Shown piece after piece: positions 25,280 to 33,798 of a stretch of DNA of 64,000 nucleotides. Within the stretch, counting starts at the first letter, position 1. Each line of letters begins with the position of its first letter. Below the pieces are notes generated by a model that was given only the letters and a program-made list of their open reading frames with translations, was not told the DNA's origin and searched no databases. Both the position numbers and the translations under genes were made by a program. Source of the stretch: Thalassobaculum_A sp040219615. Lineage in GTDB: Bacteria; Pseudomonadota; Alphaproteobacteria; Thalassobaculales; Thalassobaculaceae. Where the stretch lies: NCBI RefSeq assembly GCF_040219615.1, contig NZ_JAVJSE010000038.1:372001-436000 (forward strand), in the 5' to 3' direction.

Positions 25280-26034
25280 CCCGCGGTCGACGGCCGGGCG
25301 AGAGAATCACCGGGTTCGCCGGTCGCGGCCTCTGCGTCCCGCAGCACCGCTGCCGGATCGAGCAAATCGCGCAGGTTGCGTCTTATCTCCTGCCAGCGGA
25401 ACCGCACGGAATTCAGGACGATCGGCTCGTCGACCTGCTTGAGCTCGTCGACGATCGGCGCCCAGCGCACCAGCGCCGGGGGACTCTCGACGAAGGCCTC
25501 GCCGTCGTCGGAGACCGTCGTCCAGTCGCACGCCTCGATCCTGGCCAGCACGGCGCGCGCGGTGTCGGGGAACGCCGGTCCGGCGTCCGACGGCGTCCCG
25601 GTCTCAGCCAGGATCTGCGAGACCGCCGCATGAACGATGGCTCCGGCGCGGGCCGCGACCTCGGGCCGGTCGCGGGTCAGCAGTCCGCCGGCGAAGACCG
25701 CCAGGTCCGACAGGCAGGCCAGCCACATCTGCCACTTTGCGACGTTGATCGAGCCGATGAAGCCGTCGTCGTGGAACAGCTCCGGGTACCGCATACCGGC
25801 GCGGGTGCGTACATAGCCGTACAGCGAGGTCTGAGCGACGTGGCTGGCCCGGGTCTCCAGGAACCGCTTGAGGCCGTCGCGGTCGACGATCGGCTGCCGC
25901 CGGCGGCTGCGGCCCATCCCGACGTAGTCGCGGATGGTGGACCACAGCTCCCGCGGCCGGCGCAGCGCCCGCAGCATCTCGGCCAGCCCGGTGGAAAGGG
26001 CTTCCGGCTGCTCGACCTGTTTGACACGCCGCAT
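25276..26034 (-). CDS. Conserved-looking hypothetical protein
   Basis: About 252 residues from the ATG at 26034 (MRRVKQVEQP); an upstream in-frame ATG at 26064 is possible. It is soluble, with no signal peptide or membrane segment. A helical N-terminus leads into GLKRFLETRASHVAQTSLYG, then FHDDGFIGSINVAKWQMWLA, a C-terminal SPPALVRWAPIVDELKQ and a VRFRWQEIRRNLRDLL helix. The regular amphipathic helices and high G/C third positions indicate a real protein. I do not recognise the family. It is convergent with the PAS gene and lies upstream, on the same strand, of nothing obviously related. Confidence 0.7.
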   Translation of the reverse strand: MRRVKQVEQPEALSTGLAEMLRALRRPRELWSTIRDYVGMGRSRRRQPIVDRDGLKRFLETRASHVAQTSLYGYVRTRAGMRYPELFHDDGFIGSINVAKWQMWLACLSDLAVFAGGLLTRDRPEVAARAGAIVHAAVSQILAETGTPSDAGPAFPDTARAVLARIEACDWTTVSDDGEAFVESPPALVRWAPIVDELKQVDEPIVLNSVRFRWQEIRRNLRDLLDPAAVLRDAEAATGEPGDSLARPSTAG

Positions 26035-26132
26035 GCCCGCCCCCCTCGTCCGACGGCCGCGCACCGGCCTGTTCCGGCAAGCCTAGGCAGGTTCGCGGGA
26101 CCGGGCAACCGTACCGAAGCCGGTCTCCGCGA

Positions 26133-27047
26133 TCAGGATCGGCGGGCCGCGATCCGGTCGCGGGCAGCCAGGACCCGGCGGGCCCGGTCGACGATCGGCT
26201 TGTCGATCATCCTGCCCTCATACGCGACCGCCCCCAGGCCGGCGGCCAGCGCCGACTCGAACGCCGCGAGCAGGCCCTCGGCATGGGCGACCTCGGCCGC
26301 GCTGGGCGCAAAGGCGGCGTTCAGCACCGGCACCTGCGCCGGATGGATCGCCATGCCACCCTCCGACCCGGCCCGCCGGCCGGCCTCGGCGCAGCGCCGG
26401 AACAGCTCCAGGTCGGTGAACTCGGCGATCGAGCCCGGATAGCCGATCGGCATCACCCCGGCCTCGCGCGCCGCCAGCCGGACCGCCGCCTCGTAGGGCG
26501 CCAGCATCTCCGGATCGGGTTCCGGCAGGCCCAGGTCGGCCGCCAGGTCCTCGCCGCCGGCGACGATCCCGGCGACCCTCGGGCCCTTGGCGATCTCGCG
26601 GACCTCGGCGATGCCCTGGGCGGTCTCGACCAGCACGCAGAACCGGATCCCGCCGACCGGCAGGCCGCGCTCGGCCTCCAGCTCGCCGACCACCTGGTCG
26701 ATCTCGACGAGGTGATGGCGCGAGTCGACCTTCGGCAGGCACAGGCCGGTCACCCCGGCGACCACCGATGCCTCCAGGTCCGGCAGCGCCAGCCGCCAAG
26801 GCCGGTTGATGCGCACCAGCAGCTCGCCGCCGCCGGCCGCCACGGTCGGCACCGCCGTCGCCAGCGCCGCGCGCGCCGCCGCCTTGCCGTCCGGCGGGAT
26901 CGAGTCCTCGAGATCCAGGATCACCCCGTCGGCGCCGCGGCCCGCCGCCTTGGCGACGAACCGCTCGGCGGTCGCCGGCACATACAGCAGAGACCGCCAC
27001 AGCGGCGGCTCGCCCCGTCCGGCCATTGTCCTCGCCTCGCCCGTCAT
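26133..27047 (-). CDS. CitE/HpcH-HpaI family CoA-ester lyase
   Basis: About 304 residues, TIM-barrel CitE-like family. SLLYVPATAERFVAKA opens the barrel, LDLEDSIPP carries a metal-binding acid, RINRPW the CoA-binding arginine, LVETAQGI the catalytic-site glutamate and GGEDLAADLG the second metal acid. Such lyases split or form acyl-CoA esters such as citramalyl-CoA or malyl-CoA. The start ATG at 27047 overlaps the stop of the CoA-transferase gene. Together with that transferase it suggests a route in which an organic acid is activated to its CoA ester and then cleaved; the substrate is not determined. Confidence 0.88.
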   Translation of the reverse strand: MTGEARTMAGRGEPPLWRSLLYVPATAERFVAKAAGRGADGVILDLEDSIPPDGKAAARAALATAVPTVAAGGGELLVRINRPWRLALPDLEASVVAGVTGLCLPKVDSRHHLVEIDQVVGELEAERGLPVGGIRFCVLVETAQGIAEVREIAKGPRVAGIVAGGEDLAADLGLPEPDPEMLAPYEAAVRLAAREAGVMPIGYPGSIAEFTDLELFRRCAEAGRRAGSEGGMAIHPAQVPVLNAAFAPSAAEVAHAEGLLAAFESALAAGLGAVAYEGRMIDKPIVDRARRVLAARDRIAARRS

Positions 27048-28255
27048 CACAGTGCTCCTTCCGCCGCCAGCGCCGCCGGGTCGTGCCCCAGCCCCCGCCA
27101 GATCTCGTCGTTGTGCTCGCCCAGCTCCGGCGCCGGCCGGCGCAGCCGTCCCGGAGTCTCCGAGAGCCGCGGGATGACGTTGTGCATGGCCAGCCGGCCG
27201 GTATCGGCGTCCGGCAGCGAGACGATCACCTCGCGGTCGAGCGGGTACGGGTGCTCGGCGAGCTGGGCCACGTCGGCGACCGCCCCGACCGTCACCCCGG
27301 CCTTCTCGAAGATCGCCAGGCACTCCTCCTGGGTGCGTTCGGCCATGAACGCAGCGACGATCGGGTCGAGCTCGTGGTTGTTGCGCACCCGGTCGGTATT
27401 GGTGCGGAAACGCGGATCGTCGATCAGCTCCGGCCGGCCGATGGTCCGGAACAGCCGCTCGGCCATGGCCTGCATCGAGCCGCTGAGGGCCACGTACTTG
27501 CCGTCGTTGCACCGGTAGACGTTGCGCGGTGCGGTCTGGTTGGACAGCGAGCCGAGCCGCTCGGGCACCCGCCCGGACAGGTCGTAGTTGGCGACGATCG
27601 GGCCGAGCACCGAATGGATCGGGTCGAACAGCGGCAGGTCGATCACCTGGCCGCGCCCGCCCTTGGCCTCGATCTCGCGGATCGCCACCATCACCGAGAA
27701 CGCGCCGTACAGGCCGGCGATCATGTCGGCGAGCGCCAGCGGCGGCAGCACCGGCGGCCGGTCGCCGAAGCCGTTCATGGCGGCGAACCCGCTCATCGCC
27801 TCGACCAGGCTGCCGAAGCCCGGCTTGTGCGCCCACATGCCGTCCTGGCCCCAGCCTGAGATGCGCACCACGATCAGGTCCGGGTTGCGGGCGTGCAGCA
27901 CGTCCGGCCCGATGCCCATGGCCTCGAGCGTGCCGGGCTTGAAGTTCTCGACCAGCACCCGCGACGTCGCCGCCAGATCCAGCATCAGGTCGACCGCCCT
28001 CGGATGACGGAAGTCCAGGGTGACGCTCTTCTTGTTGCGGCAGTAGACCTTCCAGTGCGTCGACACGCCCTCGGTCTTCCAGTTCCGCAGGTCGTCGCCG
28101 ACCTTCGGCTTCTCGATCTTGATCACCTCGGCGCCATGGTCCGCGAGGACGTGGGTCACCGCATTGCCGGCGACCAGACGCGACAGGTCCAGCACGCGGA
28201 CCCCGTCGAGCGCCCCGGGCGCCTCCGGTTCCCAGGACTTTTCGACGCCGCTCAT
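27047..28255 (-). CDS. CaiB/BaiF family (class III) CoA transferase
   Basis: About 402 residues. GVRVLDLSRLVAGN and HGAEVIKIEKP at the N-terminus, then VTLDFRHP, NFKPGTLEAMG and RNPDLIVVRISGWGQDG are class III CoA-transferase motifs. These enzymes move CoA between carboxylic acids through an aspartyl intermediate. From memory of family alignments, the nucleophile lies in a PGFD/PGYD motif; here the corresponding stretch reads KPGFGSLVEAMSG, so either this subgroup differs or the protein is atypical. Four-base ATGA overlaps on both sides place it in the middle of a dehydrogenase-transferase-lyase operon. Confidence 0.88.
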   Translation of the reverse strand: MSGVEKSWEPEAPGALDGVRVLDLSRLVAGNAVTHVLADHGAEVIKIEKPKVGDDLRNWKTEGVSTHWKVYCRNKKSVTLDFRHPRAVDLMLDLAATSRVLVENFKPGTLEAMGIGPDVLHARNPDLIVVRISGWGQDGMWAHKPGFGSLVEAMSGFAAMNGFGDRPPVLPPLALADMIAGLYGAFSVMVAIREIEAKGGRGQVIDLPLFDPIHSVLGPIVANYDLSGRVPERLGSLSNQTAPRNVYRCNDGKYVALSGSMQAMAERLFRTIGRPELIDDPRFRTNTDRVRNNHELDPIVAAFMAERTQEECLAIFEKAGVTVGAVADVAQLAEHPYPLDREVIVSLPDADTGRLAMHNVIPRLSETPGRLRRPAPELGEHNDEIWRGLGHDPAALAAEGAL

Positions 28256-29190
28256 CAAGCATTCCCTTCCAGGCTGGAAATCACCGCATCGGCGATCATC
28301 GCGCCGATGCGGGCGTTGCTCTCCTCCGTCACGCCCGCGATATGCGGGGTGAGGACGAGATTCGGGCAATCCGCGAACACCGCCCCCGCCGATCGCGGGA
28401 GCGGCTCGACCTCGAACACGTCGAGGGCGGCGCCGGCGATGGCCCCGGCGCGCAGGGCCCCGGCCAGGGCGGCTTCATCCACCACGCCGCCACGCGCGGC
28501 ATTGATCAGCACCGCGTCTGGCCGCATGGCCGACAGCGCGGCGGCATCGACCAGATGGCGGGTCGCCTCGGTCAGCGGGACATGCAGGGAGACGGCGTCG
28601 GCCGCGGCCAGCAGCGCTGGCAGGGTCTCGGCCCGGGTCGCATCGCCCCAGGCCGGGTCGCCCGCCGGCACGAACGGGTCGAAGGCGGCGATCGTCATGC
28701 CGAGCGCGCGAGCCCGCGCCGCGGTCTTGCGGGCGACCGCGCCGTAGCCGACCAGCCCCAGGGTCTTGCCGGACGCTTCGCGGCCGATCAGCCGGGTCCG
28801 CGGCCAGGCGCCGCCCGCGACCTCGCCGGTTGCCGCGAAGGCACCGCGCAGCAGGTGCAGGACCATGGCGACCACGTATTCGGCCACCGAGTCGTCGCCG
28901 GTACCGACCGCAGGCACCACCGTCACGCCGCGCGCCTCGGCCGCTGCCAGGTCGATGTTGTCGAGATTGACGCCGAGCCGCCCGACGATCCGCAGCCGCG
29001 GCGCCTCCGCCAGCAGTTCGTCGGTCACGCTGGTCCGGTTGCGGACCACCAGGGCCCGGGCGCGCGCCAGCAGCCGCGGGATGCGCTCCGCCCGCTCGGC
29101 CAGGCCGGGGTCGTAGACGGTGTCGAAACGCTCGGCGAGCCGCGCCACGCTGGGCGCGTCCATGAACTCGGTGATGACGATGTCGGGCAT
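28255..29190 (-). CDS. D-isomer-specific 2-hydroxyacid dehydrogenase
   Basis: 311 residues, NAD(P)-dependent reductase of 2-oxo acids or oxidant of D-2-hydroxyacids. The nucleotide fold carries GLVGYGAVARKTA, the catalytic arginine is in INAARGGVVDE, and the acid/histidine pair lies in FEVEPLP and LTPHIAGVT. First gene of the operon, with its stop overlapping the CoA transferase start. It shares general architecture with the dehydrogenase at 54125-55141 but is a different paralogue. Likely feeds or drains the acid used by the next two enzymes. Confidence 0.9.
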   Translation of the reverse strand: MPDIVITEFMDAPSVARLAERFDTVYDPGLAERAERIPRLLARARALVVRNRTSVTDELLAEAPRLRIVGRLGVNLDNIDLAAAEARGVTVVPAVGTGDDSVAEYVVAMVLHLLRGAFAATGEVAGGAWPRTRLIGREASGKTLGLVGYGAVARKTAARARALGMTIAAFDPFVPAGDPAWGDATRAETLPALLAAADAVSLHVPLTEATRHLVDAAALSAMRPDAVLINAARGGVVDEAALAGALRAGAIAGAALDVFEVEPLPRSAGAVFADCPNLVLTPHIAGVTEESNARIGAMIADAVISSLEGNA

Positions 29191-29299
29191 CGGGGAAGTC
29201 CGAGGCGGGGAACGGTCGTCGGACGATAGCGATCCTGCGGGCCCAGGTGAAGATCGCAGGGCCCGGGTCGCAGTCCGCCCCGCTCGCTGCCCGGCGCAC

Positions 29300-30187
29300 C
29301 TACGCCCGGGGAAGGCCGCCGGGCGCGAACGCCGCCGACACGATCGCCGCCAGCTGGTCCGTCACCCCGGCCGGCGCGCCCGCGGAGCGGGTGAGCACGA
29401 GGTCGGTGTCGCCGAGGGCCGGGAGTACCCCGTCCGCCAGCGGCCGCAGCCCGTCGGTCAGCGCGCTGCGCGGCAGCACGCCGACGGCGACCCCGGCGGC
29501 GATGGCGGCCCGGATCCCGGCGACGCTCTCGCTGGTGCAGACGACTCGGTGGTCCAGTTCCGATCGCCCCAGCAGGTCCAGGCAGCGCTCGCGCCACCAG
29601 CAGCTCTTGTCGAACAGGGCGAGCGGCAGCGGTCGCCGGCCCTCGGCGTCGTGCAGAACCGACCCGGCCCACACGGCGGCTTCCCGGTGGACGATACGGT
29701 CGCCGGCCGAGACCTGTTCCGGCGAGTGCAGGGCGAGATCCAGGTCGCCGGCGGCCAGCATCCGGGGGAACTCGGCACTCGAACCGCACCGTAGGAACAA
29801 GCGGGCATCCGGCCGGCGTCGCGTGAACGCCGCCAGGATCCCGGGCAGCATCGTGTCGCCGTATTCCTCGGGGACGCCGAAACGGATCTCCGACGCCCCC
29901 TGGCCGCCGCGCAAGGCGGTCATGGTCCGGTCGAGGGTGTCGACCACCCGGCGCGCGACCGGCAGCAGCTGCTCGCCGGCGGCGGTCAGCGACACCCCTC
30001 GGCCGTGGCGCCGGAACAGGCGCTGACCGACCGTGTCTTCCAGCTTCTGCACCTGCAGGCTGACGGCAGACTGGGTCCGCAGGAGACGGGTCGCGCCGCC
30101 GCTGACGCTGCCCGCCTCGAGCACGGCAAGGAAGGTGCGCAACAGGTCGCTGTCCAGATGGCCACCACGTCTATCGATCAAACTCAT
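29300..30187 (-). CDS. LysR-family transcriptional regulator
   Basis: 295 residues. The N-terminal winged helix reads LLRTFLAVLEAGSVSGGATR then TQSAVSLQVQKLED and LFRRHGRGV, the classic LysR pattern; the C-terminal 200 residues are a periplasmic-binding-like effector domain. It is divergent from the permease at 30259 with 71 bp between starts, the usual layout for a regulator and its target. It is also 109 bp upstream of the dehydrogenase operon on the same strand, so either could be controlled. The effector is unknown. Confidence 0.92.
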   Translation of the reverse strand: MSLIDRRGGHLDSDLLRTFLAVLEAGSVSGGATRLLRTQSAVSLQVQKLEDTVGQRLFRRHGRGVSLTAAGEQLLPVARRVVDTLDRTMTALRGGQGASEIRFGVPEEYGDTMLPGILAAFTRRRPDARLFLRCGSSAEFPRMLAAGDLDLALHSPEQVSAGDRIVHREAAVWAGSVLHDAEGRRPLPLALFDKSCWWRERCLDLLGRSELDHRVVCTSESVAGIRAAIAAGVAVGVLPRSALTDGLRPLADGVLPALGDTDLVLTRSAGAPAGVTDQLAAIVSAAFAPGGLPRA

Positions 30188-30258
30188 GGCTGATATTTAA
30201 GCTATACGATTTGCGCATGAAAGCGGTGGCGGTATGACGGTCATCGGAGGATGACCCC

Positions 30259-31278
30259 ATGATGTCCGCGCTGCAGCAGCTTCGCCGACGCCCGATCCTC
30301 GCCGCCGGTGCCGCCCTGGCGGCGGCGGCCGTGGCATCGTCGCCGACCGCCGCGGCCGAGACCCTGGCCTTCGTTGTCCGGGGTCTCCTCGAGGTCGCGC
30401 CGGTCGTCGGCGTCGGGCTCCTGCTGGCGGCATGGGTGACGGCGAGCGGCGTCGGCGACGTGACCGCGCGACTGTTCCGGGGCAATCCGGCGACCGTGGT
30501 CGTCATCGCATCGGCGATCGGCGCCGTCACCCCGGTCTGCGGCGCCACCGTCCTGCCGCTGATGACCGGCTTCCTGGCGGCCGGCGTGCCGCTCGCCCCG
30601 ATCATGGCGTTCTGGCTGTCGTCGCCGGTTACCGATCCGGGACTGTTCGCGGCGACCTGGGCGGTGCTCGGTCCCGCCTTCGCCGTCGGCAAGACCGTGG
30701 CTGCCTTCGCCCTCGGGTTGCTGGCCGGCGCCGGAACGGCGGCCTTCGGCGCGACCGACATGGTCCGGCACCCGCTGCGCGCGCGCCGGGGCGCCGCCCA
30801 CCCCGCCTGCCGCACCGGCTCGGCGCCCGGCTACGGTCCCCGGATCTGGCGGGACCCGGCGCGGATGCGCGTGTTCCGGGCCGAACTGCTGTGGATGGCC
30901 CGGCTGGTCACGCTCTGCCTGGCCGGGGCCTTCGCCGCCGAACACCTGCTGCGCGATCTGCTGCCGCCGGACATGATCGCCTCGGCCGTCGGGAGCGGAT
31001 CGCCCTACGCCATCCCCGTAGCGGTCACGGTCGGGGCGCCACTCTATCTCGACGGCTACGCGGCACTGCCGCTGGTGCGCGGCCTGCTGGAACTCGGCAT
31101 GGCCCCCGGCGCCGCGCTCGGCTTCCTGGTCGCCGGCAGCGCGGTCAGCATCTGGGGCGTGCTGGCGGTCGTCCCGGTCCTGCGGGCGTCGACCGCGGTC
31201 CTGTTCGTGGCGCTCGCCGTCGCCGGCTCGCTGGCCGCCGGCTACACCTTCGAGGGGTTCTGGGCGCTGCTTACCTGA
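30259..31278 (+). CDS. Permease of the ArsP/PF03773-like family
   Basis: 339 residues with about eight membrane segments in two halves and a basic loop between them (about 165-195). VTPVCGATVLPLMTGFLAAG and SSPVTDPGLFAATW in the first half, with a related arrangement in the second, are typical of PF03773 permeases, some of which export organoarsenicals while others are uncharacterised. An AGGATGACCCC leader holds the ribosome site. The divergent LysR gene is its likely regulator. Confidence 0.75.
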   Translation: MMSALQQLRRRPILAAGAALAAAAVASSPTAAAETLAFVVRGLLEVAPVVGVGLLLAAWVTASGVGDVTARLFRGNPATVVVIASAIGAVTPVCGATVLPLMTGFLAAGVPLAPIMAFWLSSPVTDPGLFAATWAVLGPAFAVGKTVAAFALGLLAGAGTAAFGATDMVRHPLRARRGAAHPACRTGSAPGYGPRIWRDPARMRVFRAELLWMARLVTLCLAGAFAAEHLLRDLLPPDMIASAVGSGSPYAIPVAVTVGAPLYLDGYAALPLVRGLLELGMAPGAALGFLVAGSAVSIWGVLAVVPVLRASTAVLFVALAVAGSLAAGYTFEGFWALLT

Positions 31279-31296
31279 CCCCGGGGAATGGCGACC

Positions 31297-31695
31297 TCAC
31301 GGCTGCAGCGGGTCCGGCTCCAGCCGGATCAGGCCGAGCCGGCGGCCGTTCTCCAGGTCGACCACCATCAGCGCCTTGTCGCGGCCGGCGAGCTGCAGGT
31401 GCAGCACCAGCCGGCGCTGGTCCATGGTCATGTCGAGGATTCGGGCCCGCGGCGGCAGCTGCAGCGCGATCTCGCCGAACGCCGTCGGCGGTGCCGCCGC
31501 GACCGCCACGGCGGGCTGGGCCCCGGCCTCCTTGTCGCCGGCCCCGCCGACCCGCTTGGCGACGGTCACGCCGAGCACGCCGATGCCGACCACGATCATG
31601 ATGGCCATCACCGCCGCCGCCACCTTGACCGCCCCGAGATACGGCACCACCGGCCGCTTCTCCGGGGTTCCGCCTTGCCCTATGGTGCCGGCCAT
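31297..31695 (-). CDS. DUF6476-like single-pass membrane protein
   Basis: About 132 residues. A short polar N-terminus, one membrane segment (about 22-45, VKVAAAVMAIMIVVGIGVLG), then a predicted periplasmic domain containing LPPRARILDMTMDQRRLVLH. This matches small alphaproteobacterial proteins that commonly sit beside rluD and rpoH; function unknown. GAGGGA upstream supports the start at 31695. Its start codon and the divergent rluD ATG overlap in the four bases CATG. Confidence 0.75.
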   Translation of the reverse strand: MAGTIGQGGTPEKRPVVPYLGAVKVAAAVMAIMIVVGIGVLGVTVAKRVGGAGDKEAGAQPAVAVAAAPPTAFGEIALQLPPRARILDMTMDQRRLVLHLQLAGRDKALMVVDLENGRRLGLIRLEPDPLQP

Positions 31696-32752
31696 GATTT
31701 CCGATCCCTCGTGCCCGCTTCCGGGCGAGACTGCAGTTTCGTCCGTGGTCATCGTCGACGCCTCGCCGGAGGCGCTCGCCGCGCAGCCGGGCGACCGGAT
31801 CGACCGCTGGCTGGCGCACAGCCTCGGCGCCCGCGACGACGTCCCGCCGCTGTCCCGCAACCGATTGAAATCACTCATACTGGACGGTCAGGTCAGCGCC
31901 GACGGCGCGACCATATCCGACCCCTCGGATTCGGTCAAACCGGGTGCCCGCTACCGGATCGTGGTGCCGCCGGCGGCGCCGGCCGAACCGGAGGCGCAGG
32001 ACCTTCCGCTGACGGTGGTGTACGAGGACGCGGCGCTGATCGTGATCGACAAGCCGGCCGGCATGACCGTGCATCCGGCCCCGGGCGCCCCCGACGGCAC
32101 CCTGGTGAACGCGCTGATCGCGCATTGCGGCGACAGCCTGTCCGGGATCGGCGGCGTCCGGCGGCCGGGCATCGTGCACCGCATCGACAAGGATACCAGC
32201 GGCCTGCTGGTGGTCGCGAAAAACGACGCCGCGCACCACGCGCTCGCCCGGCTGTTCGCCGAGCACACCATCGAGCGGGTCTACCGGGCGATCTGCTGGG
32301 GCGTGCCGGTGCCGCCGGCCGGCCGGATCGAGGGTGCGATCGGCCGGCATCCGCGGGACCGGGTGCGCATGGCGGTGCGGCCCGAGGGATCCGGCAAGCC
32401 GGCGGTCACGCGCTACCGCACGCTCCGCCGGTTCGGCGACGCCGCCGCCCTTCTGGAATGCCGTCTGGAGACCGGCCGCACCCATCAGATCCGCGTCCAT
32501 CTGGCCCATGTCGGGCATCCGCTGGTCGGCGACCCGGTCTATGGCCGCGGCCGAACCGCCCGCCTGGGCGGAATTCCCGAGTCGGCAAAGGACCGGCTGC
32601 GCGGCTTCGGCCGGCAAGCGCTGCACGCGGCCGTGCTCGGGTTCATACACCCCGTCAGCGGCGAGACCCTGCGCTTCGAGAGCCCTCTCCCAGCGGATCT
32701 TGCCGATCTTCTGGGCGGCCTGGAGGGTGCCGGGCAGCATGCCCCTCTTTAA
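31694..32752 (+). CDS. rluD: RluA-family 23S rRNA pseudouridine synthase
   Basis: About 352 residues. An N-terminal S4-like RNA-binding domain includes PLSRNRLKSLI and KPGARYRI; the catalytic domain has VIDKPAGMTVHP and HRIDKDTSGLLVV, where the aspartate of the HR[IL]D motif is the catalytic residue, and the C-terminal ETGRTHQIRVHLAHVGHPLVGD is family-typical. It isomerises uridines in helix 69 or related 23S sites. The ATG at 31694 overlaps the divergent gene's start, so the GTG at 31745 (VVIVDASPEA) is a plausible alternative. rpoH follows, a common alphaproteobacterial order. Confidence 0.9.
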   Translation: MISDPSCPLPGETAVSSVVIVDASPEALAAQPGDRIDRWLAHSLGARDDVPPLSRNRLKSLILDGQVSADGATISDPSDSVKPGARYRIVVPPAAPAEPEAQDLPLTVVYEDAALIVIDKPAGMTVHPAPGAPDGTLVNALIAHCGDSLSGIGGVRRPGIVHRIDKDTSGLLVVAKNDAAHHALARLFAEHTIERVYRAICWGVPVPPAGRIEGAIGRHPRDRVRMAVRPEGSGKPAVTRYRTLRRFGDAAALLECRLETGRTHQIRVHLAHVGHPLVGDPVYGRGRTARLGGIPESAKDRLRGFGRQALHAAVLGFIHPVSGETLRFESPLPADLADLLGGLEGAGQHAPL

Positions 32753-32776
32753 ATCAGACCTCGCTGGTCCTATTTT
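32747..32776 (+). promoter_or_regulatory. Possible heat-shock (sigma32-type) promoter for rpoH
   Basis: CTTTAAA (32747-32753) and CCTATTTT (32769-32776) are 15 bases apart, resembling a sigma32 -35 (CTTGAAA) and a C-rich, AT-ended -10. It overlaps the rluD stop and would give a leader of roughly 45 bases before the rpoH ATG. Autoregulated rpoH promoters of this kind are known in other Alphaproteobacteria. Match judged by eye only. Confidence 0.4.
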
Positions 32777-32828
32777 CACCACAAAGGCGGCGCACAAGGC
32801 TTTCTAGGACAGACAGGGACCAGATGAG

Positions 32829-33725
32829 ATGGCGGCTCCACGCGCGAGTCTTCCGGCGATCAGTGTCGAGGGAAACCTCTCCCGCTACCTCCAGGAAATC
32901 CGGAAATTTCCGATGCTGGAGCCGGGGGAGGAGTATGTCCTCGCCAAGTCGTGGCGCGAGCACGACGACGTCGAGTCCGCCCACAAGCTGGTGACCAGCC
33001 ATCTGCGGCTGGTCGCCAAGATCGCCATGGGCTACCGGGGCTACGGCCTGCCGCTTGCCGAGCTGATCTCGGAGGGCAACGTCGGCATGATGCAGGCGGT
33101 CAAGCGCTTCGACCCGGAGCGCGGGTTCCGGCTCGCGACCTACGCGATGTGGTGGATCCGTGCCTCGATTCAGGAATACATCCTGCATTCCTGGTCGCTG
33201 GTGAAGATGGGCACCACCGCGGCGCAGAAGAAGCTGTTCTTCAACCTGCGGCGGCTGAAGGGCCAGATGCAGGCGATCGAGGACGGCGACCTGTCGCCCG
33301 AGCGGGTCAAGGCGATCGCCGAGAAGCTCGAGGTCTCGGAGGCCGACGTGGTCTCGATGAACCGCCGCCTGCAGAGCCCCGACCATTCGCTCAACGCACC
33401 GCTGCGCCAGGACGGCGAGGGCGAGTGGCAGGACTGGCTGGTCGACGAGGGCCAGAACCAGGAGAGCCGGTTCGCCGAGGACGAGGAACTGTCGAAGCGG
33501 CGACGCCTGCTGAACAGCGCCATGGAGACGCTGAACGACCGCGAGCGCCACATCCTCACCGAGCGTCGGCTGCGCGACAATCCGACGACGCTCGAGGACC
33601 TGAGCCAGGAATACGACATCAGCCGCGAGCGGGTGCGGCAGATCGAGGTCCGGGCGTTCGAGAAGCTGCAGAAGGCGATCCGCAACGCCGCCATCGAGGA
33701 GAAGCTGGTGCAGGAGAACCGCTGA
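32829..33725 (+). CDS. rpoH: Heat-shock sigma factor RpoH (sigma32)
   Basis: 298 residues, full-length sigma32. Region 2 (about 50-120) contains HLRLVAKIAMGYRGYGLPL and ATYAMWWIRASIQEYIL. The RpoH box QKKLFFNLRRLK at residues 133-144 is diagnostic and contributes to core binding and turnover. Region 4 ends with ERHILTERRL and SRERVRQIEVRAFEKLQKA. It directs RNA polymerase to chaperone and protease genes after heat or misfolding stress. The rluD-rpoH order is conserved in the class. Confidence 0.97.
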   Translation: MAAPRASLPAISVEGNLSRYLQEIRKFPMLEPGEEYVLAKSWREHDDVESAHKLVTSHLRLVAKIAMGYRGYGLPLAELISEGNVGMMQAVKRFDPERGFRLATYAMWWIRASIQEYILHSWSLVKMGTTAAQKKLFFNLRRLKGQMQAIEDGDLSPERVKAIAEKLEVSEADVVSMNRRLQSPDHSLNAPLRQDGEGEWQDWLVDEGQNQESRFAEDEELSKRRRLLNSAMETLNDRERHILTERRLRDNPTTLEDLSQEYDISRERVRQIEVRAFEKLQKAIRNAAIEEKLVQENR

Positions 33726-33749
33726 CCGCGGCTTCCCCTCGCCTGGCGT

Positions 33750-33798
33750 CACCGGCCACTGGCTTCACCGGCCACTGGCTTCACTGGCTTCACTGGCC
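33750..33798. repeat. Short tandem repeat between convergent genes
   Basis: CACCGGCCACTGGCTT occurs twice in tandem (33750-33765, 33766-33781), followed by the shortened units CACTGGCTT and CACTGGCC. The outer GGCCA and TGGCC also form an inverted pair. The array begins 25 bp after the rpoH stop and contains the stop codon of the convergent membrane protein, so slippage here would change that protein's last residues. Confidence 0.7.
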
